22,191 nucleotides of DNA from Actinomycetota bacterium (GCA_009699825.1 WLNM01000006.1:1-22191); one strand, 5' to 3'. Shown: positions 1 to 6,105, counted from the stretch's first letter. Made by a program: numbers and translations. Notes: generated by a model from the sequence alone, not told the origin.

Positions 1-494
1 GATGTAGTTGATGCTTCGCCTTGTTTAAGGGGAGCTGTTGGAACTCCGAGTTTGTAACTCTGAGACCAATGAAAGCCATCTCGTTGTACAAAAACAGAGA
101 GATCAGAACTTAAAGCGTTAACAACAGAGATACCAACACCATGTAAGCCGCCAGAAACTGAATAACCACTGTCGCCGAATTTTCCACCTGCGTGTAAAAC
201 AGTAAGTACAACTTCGAGAGCGGGTTTTTTCTCAACAGGGTGCATGTCCACTGGAATTCCGCGACCGTTATCGATGACTTGAACACTGCCATCGGCCATG
301 AGAGTTACATTTATTTCATCGCAGTGACCAGCGAGTGCTTCGTCGACAGAGTTATCGACTACTTCGTAAACTAAGTGATGTAGTCCGCGTTCACCAGTAG
401 ATCCGATATACATACCTGGGCGTTTTCTGACAGCCTCAAGGCCTTCGAGAACCGTGATCGCGCTAGCGTCGTAATTACCGCTTTTGCCTGGCAT
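1..494 (-). CDS. gyrB: DNA gyrase subunit B, N-terminal part (runs off the window)
   Basis: This is the ATPase subunit of DNA gyrase, which introduces negative supercoils ahead of replication forks together with GyrA. About 164 codons are visible. Translation begins MPGKSGNYDASAITVLEGLE and shows the GHKL ATPase signatures in order: RKRPGMYIGSTGERGLHHLV, the Mg-ATP motif EVVDNSVDEA, the DNGRGIP loop, and GGKFGDSGYSVSGGLHGVG, the glycine-rich lid. The start at 494 is preceded by a good GAGGAG ribosome-binding site about 5 nt away. The gene is the last of the minus-strand dnaA-dnaN-recF-dciA-gyrB run, but it has its own 164-nt leader, so it is probably also transcribed separately. Identity is clear; only the 3' part is missing, cut off by the window edge. 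Confidence 0.97.
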   Translation of the reverse strand, partial: MPGKSGNYDASAITVLEGLEAVRKRPGMYIGSTGERGLHHLVYEVVDNSVDEALAGHCDEINVTLMADGSVQVIDNGRGIPVDMHPVEKKPALEVVLTVLHAGGKFGDSGYSVSGGLHGVGISVVNALSSDLSVFVQRDGFHWSQSYKLGVPTAPLKQGEASTT

Positions 495-658
495 GAAACT
501 CCTCTAAAAGCCGCTGGGTGGGAATTCCCCACGTGCACGCTGCTAATCCTAGTGGTAAATCTGTTCAGGTTTAGCGCAAATAAGGCGTGGGAGTGGGTAT
601 AGCCGAGGGTAAATCTACAGGTTGAGGGTGGCTACTAGGTTGAGCCTATTTTTGGCTT
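495..658 (-). promoter_or_regulatory. gyrB leader region with two CTCAACCT motifs and an inverted repeat
   Basis: This 164-nt gap between dciA and gyrB has no credible ORF. Read towards gyrB it contains two copies of CTCAACCT (plus-strand 619-626 and 637-644). The proximal copy is followed by TGTAGATT, giving a TAnnnT-type -10 candidate. Close to the gene lies an inverted repeat GTGGG-AATTC-CCCAC (518-532) whose core GGGAATTCCC is a perfect palindrome. It lies about 25-40 nt ahead of the start codon, so it would be in the 5' UTR if transcription starts further upstream. No consensus -35 is obvious. The promoter role is inferred from position. Confidence 0.45.
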
Positions 659-1111
659 TTAGTTATAGGTGTCGCGTGGGCCCCGAGCATCACGTGTAGA
701 TCTGATGCCGCGCTTCCATGAAGGAGTGTTTGGACCAATAATTGCAATTGATTCAATTGTTGCACCGAACGGGTTATTTTGAATTGTTTTTAAAATTTCA
801 TTATTTACAAGTGTTAATTGTGTTGCCCACGCAGTTGATGTTGTTTGAATTGTTAAAACGCTTTCATTTATTGAAACTGGTGATGCGTGTTGCGCGATGT
901 CGGCACCAACAATTGCAGCCCATTGTGTGAAAAGTGAACCTTCTGCGACACCAGATTTCCAATCTCGTTCTTCAATAAGATTTGTTAAGACATCTCCTAA
1001 TAATTGTGGGTCTGTTGCTGTGTTATTTCGAACTTCAATAACTTTTCTTTTTTTAATTATTCCGGTTTTAAAAGAACGGAATAAATCTATGGCGAGATCA
1101 CGTTTTGCCAT
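659..1111 (-). CDS. dciA: DUF721 family protein, DciA-like helicase-loading factor
   Basis: A 150-residue protein of the DUF721/DciA family, which in bacteria lacking DnaC/DnaI is the ancestral factor that helps place the replicative helicase DnaB at the origin. The domain spans roughly residues 40-125 and includes the typical W...GSLFTQWAAIVGADIAQHASPVS stretch followed by LTIQTTSTAWATQL. The C-terminal tail is basic and rich in R and P, as often seen. Its start overlaps the recF stop by one base (TAATG), indicating translational coupling, and gyrB follows. This recF-DUF721-gyrB arrangement is the standard actinobacterial one. The family call is strong; the helicase role is taken from studied family members and is not visible in the sequence. 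Confidence 0.9.
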   Translation of the reverse strand: MAKRDLAIDLFRSFKTGIIKKRKVIEVRNNTATDPQLLGDVLTNLIEERDWKSGVAEGSLFTQWAAIVGADIAQHASPVSINESVLTIQTTSTAWATQLTLVNNEILKTIQNNPFGATIESIAIIGPNTPSWKRGIRSTRDARGPRDTYN

Positions 1112-2205
1112 TAACCTCTCGCCTTCTTAACTGCGCCAGGAGTTACATGGTATTTCTCAGTTAGTAACTCCGTGGGCAAATCACTCTCAACAGCTGCGGT
1201 AATAATTGTTTGTTCTGCCATTTGTGCAACTGATGTTAATTGTTGACGGCGCGACGTGTCTAGTTCAGCGAAAATATCATCGAGAATGAGAATTGGTTCG
1301 GCGCCCTCTGATTTTAATAAGTTAAATGAGCCAACTCGTAATGCAATAGCAATAGACCACGATTCTCCATGGCTTGCATACCCTTTGGCTGGAAAGTCTC
1401 CTAGTTGTAAATGTAAATCATCTCGGTGTGGTCCAATCAGTGTTACACCGCGTTCTATTTCTTGATAAGAAACTTCGGCTAAGCGATCAGTGAGAAGTTG
1501 TGTGTTTGTTGCGGTGTTTGTAGTTAATCCCTCTGTGCTTGATTTATAACTAATACTTGCAGCCTTCACCTCATTTAGGTTTGCGTAATTTTGTGCAACC
1601 CACGGGTTTAGTGCTTCTACTAAAGCGATGCGTTCTGCACTTAATTGCGCACCGAAGTTTATTAGTTGTTCACTCCACGGAGCTAACGCATTGGCAGATG
1701 ATCGAGTTTTAAGAAGCGCATTTCGTTGCTTAACAACACGTTCATAATCTGCAATAACACCTGCAATGCGAGGGGTCCGGGTTATAAGTAATTTATCTAA
1801 GAAATCGCGGCGGTTGCCGGGATCTCCGCGCACTAAATCTAAATCTTCAGGAGAAAAATAAATGACTTGGCAAGCGCCCAATATTTCGCGTTGGCTGCGT
1901 GTGGGATTTTGATTTAAGCGAGCGCGATTTGCTTTATTTAAATTGATCTCTAAATCTACTTGCAAGGTTCGATCTTCTCGAGTTATCTCTGCTCGGATGA
2001 TGGCTTGTTCAGAACCTAAGGTAATTAGTGGTTGGTTATTTGATACCCGGTGGGATGATAGAAAAGATAAATAAATAATTGCTTCGGCGATATTTGTTTT
2101 ACCGCAGCCGTTATCGCCTATAAAAGTAGAGACTCCTGGTGAAAACTCCAGTGACAACTCTTTGTAGGAGCGGAAGTTAGTGAGTTCTAACTTGTTAATA
2201 CGCAT
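1111..2205 (-). CDS. recF: DNA replication and repair protein RecF
   Basis: RecF is an SMC-like ATPase that, with RecO and RecR, loads RecA at single-strand gaps. The 364-residue length is normal. The N-terminus MRINKLELTNFRSYKELSLE is characteristic, followed by Walker A GDNGCGKTN (residues 30-38). Late in the protein are the ABC-type signature region around HGESWSIAIALR and Walker B ILILDDIFAELD followed by the D-loop. It lies 7 nt downstream of dnaN and overlaps dciA by one base, so it is operonic with both. In many actinobacteria a gnd-type gene sits between dnaN and recF; here nothing intervenes. Confidence 0.96.
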   Translation of the reverse strand: MRINKLELTNFRSYKELSLEFSPGVSTFIGDNGCGKTNIAEAIIYLSFLSSHRVSNNQPLITLGSEQAIIRAEITREDRTLQVDLEINLNKANRARLNQNPTRSQREILGACQVIYFSPEDLDLVRGDPGNRRDFLDKLLITRTPRIAGVIADYERVVKQRNALLKTRSSANALAPWSEQLINFGAQLSAERIALVEALNPWVAQNYANLNEVKAASISYKSSTEGLTTNTATNTQLLTDRLAEVSYQEIERGVTLIGPHRDDLHLQLGDFPAKGYASHGESWSIAIALRVGSFNLLKSEGAEPILILDDIFAELDTSRRQQLTSVAQMAEQTIITAAVESDLPTELLTEKYHVTPGAVKKARG

Positions 2206-2212
2206 GCGAGCC

Positions 2213-3343
2213 TTATGAGGCGTAGCGCATTGGCATTAATAAGTAGCGGTAGTTCTCAATTGCGGCTGAATTGGGCTCTGTTTTACCCATCAAGATTGCT
2301 GGCTTACTTGATCCGGTAAATGAAATTTGAACAAATGGCGTGCCTACTGCTTGTAAGCCATCTGCTAAATATGTTGGGTTAAAAGCGATTAATATTGGTT
2401 CCCCTGTTAATAAAATATCTAGAACCTCGGTCGCTTGTGCATCTTCACCCGCGCCTGCTTCTAGTGAGAGTTGTGCGTTTGCAAACTCAAGACGTAATGG
2501 AACTGTTTTGTCTGTAACGAGTGCGACGCGGCGAACTGAATCTAAAAATGGTGCTACTTCAATAACCGCAGTGCTTGTGATGTCTTGAGGTAATAAGTGT
2601 CGATATGGAGGGAAGGTTCCGTCCAACATCCGCGATGTCATTGTTTTGCCATCTCCTGAAAAACCAGCGAGTCGGTCGTTGCTGGCACTTGGTGCAAGGG
2701 AAACGGAAACATTTTTTACACCAGTAAGAGATTTAGCGGCATCTGCGATTGTGCGAGCGCGTAGTAACGCTGTTGTTGAAACACCAGGTTGTGACGGTTG
2801 CCATTGGATTTCACGAACGGCTAAACGGTAACGATCTGTTGCGGCCAAAGTGACTGTGTTTTCATTTACTTCAATGTGTACACCAGTAAGTGTTGGTAGT
2901 GAATCATCGCGCCCTGCAGCAATTGCAACTTGTGCCACCGCGTTTGCAAAAGTATCGCTAGGAATTGTTCCTGTTGGCTCTGGCAACTCTGGGAGGTTTG
3001 GGTAATCTGTGAGTGAGAGAGTTGGAAGTGTAAATTTTGCTGACCCGGATGTAACTAAAACTCTGGAACCATCTAACGAAATTGAAATTGGTTTATTGGG
3101 AAGAGAACGTGTTATTTCTGCGAGTAATCTTCCAGGTACTAAAACTTTTCCTTTTTCTTTTATGTCGGCAGTGAAGTGAGCTTTACTAGATGTCTCTAAA
3201 TCTGACCCTGATAAAAATACTTCGTCACCGCTTGCATCAATAACAATTCCTAGGAGCGCGGTCATAATTGGGCGCGTGGATAAGGATCGTGAAACCCAGT
3301 TAACGCCATCTGCTAAAGCTGATTGTTCGACGGTGAATTTCAC
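2213..3343 (-). CDS. dnaN: DNA polymerase III beta subunit (sliding clamp)
   Basis: The dimeric ring clamp that tethers the replicative polymerase to DNA. The product is 376 residues, the usual length, beginning MKFTVEQSALADGVNWVSRSL and ending in LMPMRYAS, a variant of the clamp C-terminal LxPxR motif that closes the third domain. Three repeated clamp folds can be followed, with LPTLTGVHIEVNENTVTLAATDRYRLA marking the second. The start is preceded by a GAGAGGTG ribosome-binding site. It reads away from oriC, with recF 7 nt downstream. A CTCAACCT-like motif (TTCAACCT) lies about 55 nt upstream on the same strand. The identity is secure. Confidence 0.98.
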   Translation of the reverse strand: MKFTVEQSALADGVNWVSRSLSTRPIMTALLGIVIDASGDEVFLSGSDLETSSKAHFTADIKEKGKVLVPGRLLAEITRSLPNKPISISLDGSRVLVTSGSAKFTLPTLSLTDYPNLPELPEPTGTIPSDTFANAVAQVAIAAGRDDSLPTLTGVHIEVNENTVTLAATDRYRLAVREIQWQPSQPGVSTTALLRARTIADAAKSLTGVKNVSVSLAPSASNDRLAGFSGDGKTMTSRMLDGTFPPYRHLLPQDITSTAVIEVAPFLDSVRRVALVTDKTVPLRLEFANAQLSLEAGAGEDAQATEVLDILLTGEPILIAFNPTYLADGLQAVGTPFVQISFTGSSKPAILMGKTEPNSAAIENYRYLLMPMRYAS

Positions 3344-3406
3344 GCCGCACCTCTCTTCGTACTGTTTTGTTTTGTTTGATGTTCCAAAAGTTCTCTACAG
3401 GTTGAA

Positions 3407-3420
3407 TTCTTATATATAAA
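3407..3420. other. AT-rich duplex unwinding element
   Basis: The sequence TTCTTATATATAAA contains one C and otherwise only A and T, with alternating TA steps that melt easily. It directly abuts the TAG triplets of the DnaA-trio and is the most AT-rich short tract in the dnaN-dnaA gap. The unwinding role is inferred from composition and position. Confidence 0.65.
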
Positions 3421-3422
3421 GG

Positions 3423-3434
3423 TAGTAGTAGTAA
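3423..3434 (+). promoter_or_regulatory. DnaA-trio element of oriC
   Basis: The plus strand reads TAG TAG TAG TAA, i.e. 3'-GAT-5' triplets followed by one 3'-AAT-5' when read as the DnaA-trio consensus 3'-[G/A]A[T/A]-5'. It lies between a DnaA box (3448-3456, minus strand) and the AT-rich tract, the same polarity as in B. subtilis. DnaA is known to bind such triplets as single strands to extend melting. The spacer to the box is 13 nt, longer than the B. subtilis arrangement as recalled. Confidence 0.75.
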
Positions 3435-3447
3435 CTAGCGCGTTATC

Positions 3448-3456
3448 TGTGGGTAA
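3448..3456 (-). promoter_or_regulatory. DnaA box (TTACCCACA) adjoining the trio
   Basis: On the minus strand this reads TTACCCACA, one mismatch from the TTATCCACA consensus. It is the closest box to the DnaA-trio and unwinding tract and points towards them, so it is the likely anchor for the melting filament. Confidence 0.7.
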
Positions 3457-3500
3457 AGAGTAAAAGCCCAGTTCAAAGCCTTGAACTTTTCCACTTTTTC

Positions 3501-3509
3501 TGTGGGTGA
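3501..3509 (-). promoter_or_regulatory. DnaA box, weaker (TCACCCACA)
   Basis: The minus strand reads TCACCCACA, two mismatches from consensus. It has the same orientation as the box at 3448, 53 bp further from the unwinding element, about five helical turns away. Confidence 0.5.
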
Positions 3510-3581
3510 AGGTGTGCGTAACGCGCGCTAACTTCATCCCACAACCCCTTTCTCTCCCGTGCCACTCATATAACTTGGTAG

Positions 3582-3590
3582 TTACCCACA
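3582..3590 (+). promoter_or_regulatory. DnaA box (TTACCCACA)
   Basis: One mismatch from TTATCCACA, on the plus strand, 31 bp (about three helical turns) from the perfect box at 3613 and in the same orientation. These two face the inverted pair at 3448 and 3501. Confidence 0.7.
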
Positions 3591-3612
3591 GAAATCGGTT
3601 AGATCCCCACAG

Positions 3613-3621
3613 TTATCCACA
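3613..3621 (+). promoter_or_regulatory. DnaA box, perfect consensus (TTATCCACA)
   Basis: A perfect nonamer, about 53 bp beyond the dnaA stop codon. It is flanked by CCCCACAG and TTTTCCCCA, which are weak partial matches that could be low-affinity sites. Confidence 0.88.
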
Positions 3622-3673
3622 AGTTTTCCCCATACTGGGGGTAAACACCCCTAAATGGGAAAATTTGGACTTT

Positions 3674-5086
3674 TTACGCTCTCGCCTGTTGTTTAATCCT
3701 ATTTGTCAGCTCTGTCACCTGGTTATAGATAGAACGTCGCTCTGCCATAAGTTGGCGAATCTTGCGATCAGCGTGCATCACAGTTGTGTGATCGCGGCCG
3801 CCGAAAGTTTGGCCAATTTTTGGAAGCGAGAGCTCGGTTAACTCACGGCATAAATACATCGCTATCTGGCGAGCGTTCACCAGCACCCGGGAGCGAGAAG
3901 TGCCACAAAGGTCATCAATTGTAAGACTGAAGTACGAAGCCGTTTGGGCCATGATTGTTGCAGCCGTTACTTCTGAGGATGCGTCATTTGGGATCAAATC
4001 TTTAAGAACGATTTCTGCCAAACCTAAATCAACGCCTTGACGGTTCAAGCTTGCAAAAGCAGTGACGCGGATGAGCGCACCTTCTAATTCGCGGATATTT
4101 GTAGAAATTTTCGAAGCGATGTATTCGAGTACATCATCTGGGGCATTCAATTTATCTTGCGCAGCCTTTTTACGGAGAATCGCAATTCGAGTCTCCAATT
4201 CAGGTGGCTGAATATCAGTAATTAATCCCCACTCAAATCGGGAACGAAGACGATCTTCAAGAGTTGTTAATTGTTTTGGTGGGCGGTCGCTAGAAATAAT
4301 GATTTGTTTGTTGGCGTTATATAAAGTGTTAAATGTATGGAAGAACTCTTCTTGAGTGCGCTCTTTGTTTTCTAAGAATTGAATATCATCAACGAGCAAA
4401 ATATCTAGATCGCGGTAGCGACGTTGAAAAGCAGAAGCCTTATCATCGCGGATCGAATTAATAAAGTCATTCGTGAACTCTTCACTTGATACATAACGCA
4501 CACGGACATGGCCATATAGCTCTTTTGCATAAGCTCCAATAGCGTGTAATAAGTGGGTTTTTCCCAGCCCAGACTCTCCATAAATAAAGAGTGGGTTGTA
4601 AGCCTTTGCTGGCGCTTCGGCTACAGCGACCGCAGCTGCATGTGCGAAACGATTTGATGCACCGATAACAAAAGTTTCAAAAATATAACGGGGGTTTAAT
4701 TGTGAAGACTCAGTATTTTTAGATGAAATCTGTGTCGCAACATCTTCTCTTCCAGTGCCGGCGCGAGCAGGAACAATTTCAATATCAACATCAGGGGCCG
4801 GTAAATCTGTGGCTTCAAGAGTTTCATCAATCGTGACAGCGATATTTGTTTTTTCACCTAGTTCGCGGGTGAGCACTTCGCTAACTAATGCGCGAAGACG
4901 AGTCTCAAGAACATCTTTAGCGAAAGCATTTGGTGCGGCAACTAATAAATTTGTTGTTCCATCACTTTGTAAAAGTCCAAGTGGTTTAGTCAGTGAAAGA
5001 AATGCGCGGTGTTGTGGCGCATCGGCTGCAACAACGTCGATAACACGGCCCCAGAGATCGGTTAGTTCCATCTCAATAACGGCCAT
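3674..5086 (-). CDS. dnaA: Chromosomal replication initiator protein DnaA
   Basis: DnaA binds DnaA boxes, oligomerises as an AAA+ filament and melts oriC. With the start at 5086 the protein has 470 residues and begins MAVIEMELTDLWGRVIDVVA, a typical domain I. The AAA+ domain shows Walker A GESGLGKT (about 170-177) and Walker B DILLVDD (about 228-234). Domain IV carries the DnaA signature GGRDHTTVMHADRKI (about 429-443). The reading frame stays open upstream to 5215, but that extension would be translated from the DnaA-box region (5112-5132), has no family similarity, and the ATG at 5086 has an AAAAGGTG ribosome-binding site about 5 nt away, so 5086 is preferred. A promoter candidate lies at 5146-5175, with two DnaA boxes between it and the gene, implying autoregulation. 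Confidence 0.97.
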   Translation of the reverse strand: MAVIEMELTDLWGRVIDVVAADAPQHRAFLSLTKPLGLLQSDGTTNLLVAAPNAFAKDVLETRLRALVSEVLTRELGEKTNIAVTIDETLEATDLPAPDVDIEIVPARAGTGREDVATQISSKNTESSQLNPRYIFETFVIGASNRFAHAAAVAVAEAPAKAYNPLFIYGESGLGKTHLLHAIGAYAKELYGHVRVRYVSSEEFTNDFINSIRDDKASAFQRRYRDLDILLVDDIQFLENKERTQEEFFHTFNTLYNANKQIIISSDRPPKQLTTLEDRLRSRFEWGLITDIQPPELETRIAILRKKAAQDKLNAPDDVLEYIASKISTNIRELEGALIRVTAFASLNRQGVDLGLAEIVLKDLIPNDASSEVTAATIMAQTASYFSLTIDDLCGTSRSRVLVNARQIAMYLCRELTELSLPKIGQTFGGRDHTTVMHADRKIRQLMAERRSIYNQVTELTNRIKQQARA

Positions 5087-5111
5087 TTCGCACCTTTTCC
5101 CTAAAAAGCTC

Positions 5112-5120
5112 TTGTCCACA
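5112..5120 (+). promoter_or_regulatory. DnaA box (TTGTCCACA), dnaA 5' UTR
   Basis: One mismatch from consensus. It lies 3 bp from the perfect box at 5124 and between the predicted dnaA promoter and the dnaA start codon, a position suited to autorepression. Confidence 0.65.
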
Positions 5121-5123
5121 TGG

Positions 5124-5132
5124 TTATCCACA
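5124..5132 (+). promoter_or_regulatory. DnaA box, perfect (TTATCCACA), dnaA 5' UTR
   Basis: A perfect nonamer, 38 bp upstream of the dnaA ATG and only a few bases downstream of the predicted transcription start (about 5139). DnaA bound here should affect dnaA transcription. Confidence 0.87.
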
Positions 5133-5145
5133 GGCTGTGTCCTAA

Positions 5146-5175
5146 ACCGTAGGTTGAGCCTTTTTAAGGGGTCAA
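5146..5175 (-). promoter_or_regulatory. Putative dnaA promoter (TTGACC / TACGGT)
   Basis: Read on the minus strand, a TTGACC -35 (5170-5175) is followed after 18 nt by a TACGGT -10 (5146-5151), of the TAnnnT form common in actinobacteria. The predicted 5' UTR is about 53 nt. The motif CTCAACC directly abuts the -10. The rpmH candidate has the same -35 and spacing, which strengthens both. No start-site data are available. Confidence 0.55.
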
Positions 5176-5227
5176 AACCTGTGGAGGAGAGCGAAAAGTA
5201 GAGCCATTTGGCCAAAAGCGCAACTAG

Positions 5228-5236
5228 TTATCCACA
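5228..5236 (+). promoter_or_regulatory. DnaA box, perfect (TTATCCACA)
   Basis: A perfect nonamer in the middle of the dnaA-rpmH gap, between the two divergent promoter candidates and just ahead of a CTCAACCT motif. Confidence 0.85.
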
Positions 5237-5269
5237 ACTCTCAACCTTAAAATGACCCCCAGGGCCAGT

Positions 5270-5299
5270 TTGACCGGGTTATCCCCAGACCTCTACCGT
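5270..5299 (+). promoter_or_regulatory. Putative rpmH promoter (TTGACC / TACCGT) overlapping a DnaA-box-like site
   Basis: TTGACC at 5270-5275 and TACCGT at 5294-5299, separated by 18 nt, mirror the dnaA promoter candidate. The spacer contains TTATCCCCA (5279-5287), one mismatch from a DnaA box, so DnaA could compete with RNA polymerase. An alternative start would use TAAAAT at 5248-5253 following CTCAACCT. The predicted 5' UTR is about 64 nt. Confidence 0.5.
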
Positions 5300-5369
5300 T
5301 ACCCCTCTTACCGCACTTCCCCCGCATTTATGGCCCGATTTAGATTTGTTTGATTAGAAGGAGTTCGAA

Positions 5370-5507
5370 ATGACTAAGCGCACTTACCAGCCTAATACGC
5401 GCCGTCGTGCAAAGAAGCATGGCTTCCGCGCTCGCATGGCTACACGTGCAGGCCGCGCTGTACTCGCTGCTCGCCGCGCAAAAGGTCGCGTACGACTTTC
5501 GGCTTAA
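5370..5507 (+). CDS. rpmH: 50S ribosomal protein L34
   Basis: A 45-residue, very basic ribosomal protein of the large subunit, MTKRTYQPNTRRRAKKHGFR at the start and ending GRVRLSA. The conserved L34 core (KRTYQPN...R..KHGFR.RM.T..GR.VL..RR.KGR) is complete. An excellent AGAAGGAG ribosome-binding site (5356-5363) precedes the ATG. It heads the plus-strand rpmH-rnpA-yidD-yidC run, diverging from dnaA. It is GC-richer and more biased in codons than its neighbours, as expected for a highly expressed ribosomal gene. Certain. Confidence 0.98.
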   Translation: MTKRTYQPNTRRRAKKHGFRARMATRAGRAVLAARRAKGRVRLSA

Positions 5508-5525
5508 TCGAGTTCGAAGAACTTT

Positions 5526-5876
5526 GTGCTTACTAAAAGCGCGCGTTTAACAGAAAGTTCAGATTTTGCTCGTACGACCAAAAGTGGTCACCGCGCAGCG
5601 ACTGAATTTTTTGTTGGATACCTCTATCTCACAGGTACTAATGAAAGCCCCAAAGCTGGATTAATTATTAGCAAAAGCGTTGGAGGATCTGTGCTTCGTC
5701 ACCGCATCGCACGCAAAGCTCGTCATGCAATCGCGCAGAATATTTCCGCCTTGCCTAAAGGATCACTCTTTGTGTTGCGAGCAATTGGAAAGGCCGAAAA
5801 AGCACAAACCAACACAGAGGTTTCAGAAATAATTAATCGTTTAATTAAGAAATCAAATCAGGCGGCCACCCAATGA
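5526..5876 (+). CDS. rnpA: Ribonuclease P protein component
   Basis: The protein cofactor of RNase P, which helps the catalytic RNA bind pre-tRNA 5' leaders. The 116-residue product opens MLTKSARLTESSDFARTTKSG and carries the GLIISKSVGGSVLRHRIARKARHA segment, the basic RNA-binding helix; the classic RNR is RHR here, as in many actinobacteria. The start is GTG at 5526, the only initiator near the expected N-terminus. The ribosome-binding site is weak. The 9-mer GAGTTCGAA ahead of rpmH (5361-5369) recurs at 5510-5518 ahead of this gene. The stop overlaps the yidD start by 4 nt (ATGA). Confidence 0.95.
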   Translation: MLTKSARLTESSDFARTTKSGHRAATEFFVGYLYLTGTNESPKAGLIISKSVGGSVLRHRIARKARHAIAQNISALPKGSLFVLRAIGKAEKAQTNTEVSEIINRLIKKSNQAATQ

Positions 5877-6103
5877 AAATTCTTTTAGTCGGCCTAATTC
5901 ATTTTTATCAGAGATGGATTTCACCAGCATTTGGTCCGCGTTGTAAATACTTCCCATCATGTTCATCATATGCCGCAACCGCAATCGAAGAGTACGGATT
6001 AAAAGGAGTTGCGATGGCTGCATGGCGGCTATTGCGCTGTAACCCATGGTCACATGGTGGCGTTGATTATGTAATTATGAAATCACAGAAGGTGGGAATC
6101 TAA
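5873..6103 (+). CDS. yidD: Membrane protein insertion efficiency factor YidD
   Basis: A small (76-residue) inner-membrane-associated protein that aids YidC-dependent insertion. The family hallmark is complete: YQRWISPAFGPRCKYFPSCSSYA, then AIEEYGLKGVAMAAWRLLRCNPWSHGGVDYV, with the three conserved cysteines. It starts within the last codons of rnpA (ATGA overlap) and is 2 nt from yidC, so the three genes are translationally linked. The order rnpA-yidD-yidC is nearly universal in bacteria, which confirms the call. Confidence 0.96.
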   Translation: MKILLVGLIHFYQRWISPAFGPRCKYFPSCSSYAATAIEEYGLKGVAMAAWRLLRCNPWSHGGVDYVIMKSQKVGI

Positions 6104-6105
6104 AT

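Larger units (their letters stand above)
3344..3673. other. oriC: Chromosomal replication origin oriC (dnaN-dnaA intergenic part)
   Basis: This 330-nt non-coding gap holds the parts expected of an origin. The clearest DnaA boxes are TTATCCACA at 3613-3621 and TTACCCACA at 3582-3590 on the plus strand, and TTACCCACA at 3448-3456 and TCACCCACA at 3501-3509 on the minus strand. Next to the 3448 box, towards dnaN, come a short GC-rich spacer, three or four TAG/TAA triplets (3423-3434) and an AT-only tract TATATATAAA (3411-3420). That order (box, GC spacer, trio, AT-rich duplex unwinding element) matches the described Bacillus subtilis basal unwinding system. Poor DnaA-like sequences also occur at 3487-3495 (TTTTCCACT) and 3624-3632 (TTTTCCCCA). 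A possible 65-codon ORF crossing this region is not credible. Confidence 0.9.
5087..5369. other. dnaA-rpmH divergent control region with second DnaA-box cluster
   Basis: This 283-nt gap contains no credible ORF. It holds four DnaA-box-like nonamers in one orientation (5112, 5124, 5228, 5279), a minus-strand promoter candidate for dnaA, a plus-strand one for rpmH, and two CTCAACCT motifs (minus strand at 5151-5158, plus strand at 5240-5247). Together with the dnaN-dnaA gap it makes the origin bipartite around dnaA, as in B. subtilis. A small hairpin CCTT-TTT-AAGG lies at 5159-5169 inside the dnaA promoter spacer. Confidence 0.75.

Noticed and set aside
531..540. CACGTG near gyrB as a third parS site
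   Set aside because: Flanking bases (CCCACGTGCAC) do not match the GTTTCACGTGAAAC core.
3284..3296. GGATCGTGAAACC inside dnaN as a parS site
   Set aside because: Only one half-site matches; the left half lacks GTTTCAC.
3340..3537. 65-codon minus-strand ORF across the dnaN-dnaA gap
   Set aside because: It runs through the DnaA-trio, AT-rich tract and DnaA boxes, has no family resemblance and no ribosome-binding site; the region is better explained as oriC.
3640..3660. GGGGTAAACACCCC inverted repeat after dnaA as a terminator
   Set aside because: It is G+C-paired only over about four bases (GGGG/CCCC), lacks a T-run on the dnaA strand and lies inside oriC; not enough to call a terminator.
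5087..5215. Upstream extension of the dnaA frame by 43 codons
   Set aside because: The extension covers two DnaA boxes and the predicted promoter, is unlike DnaA domain I, and the ATG at 5086 has a good ribosome-binding site.
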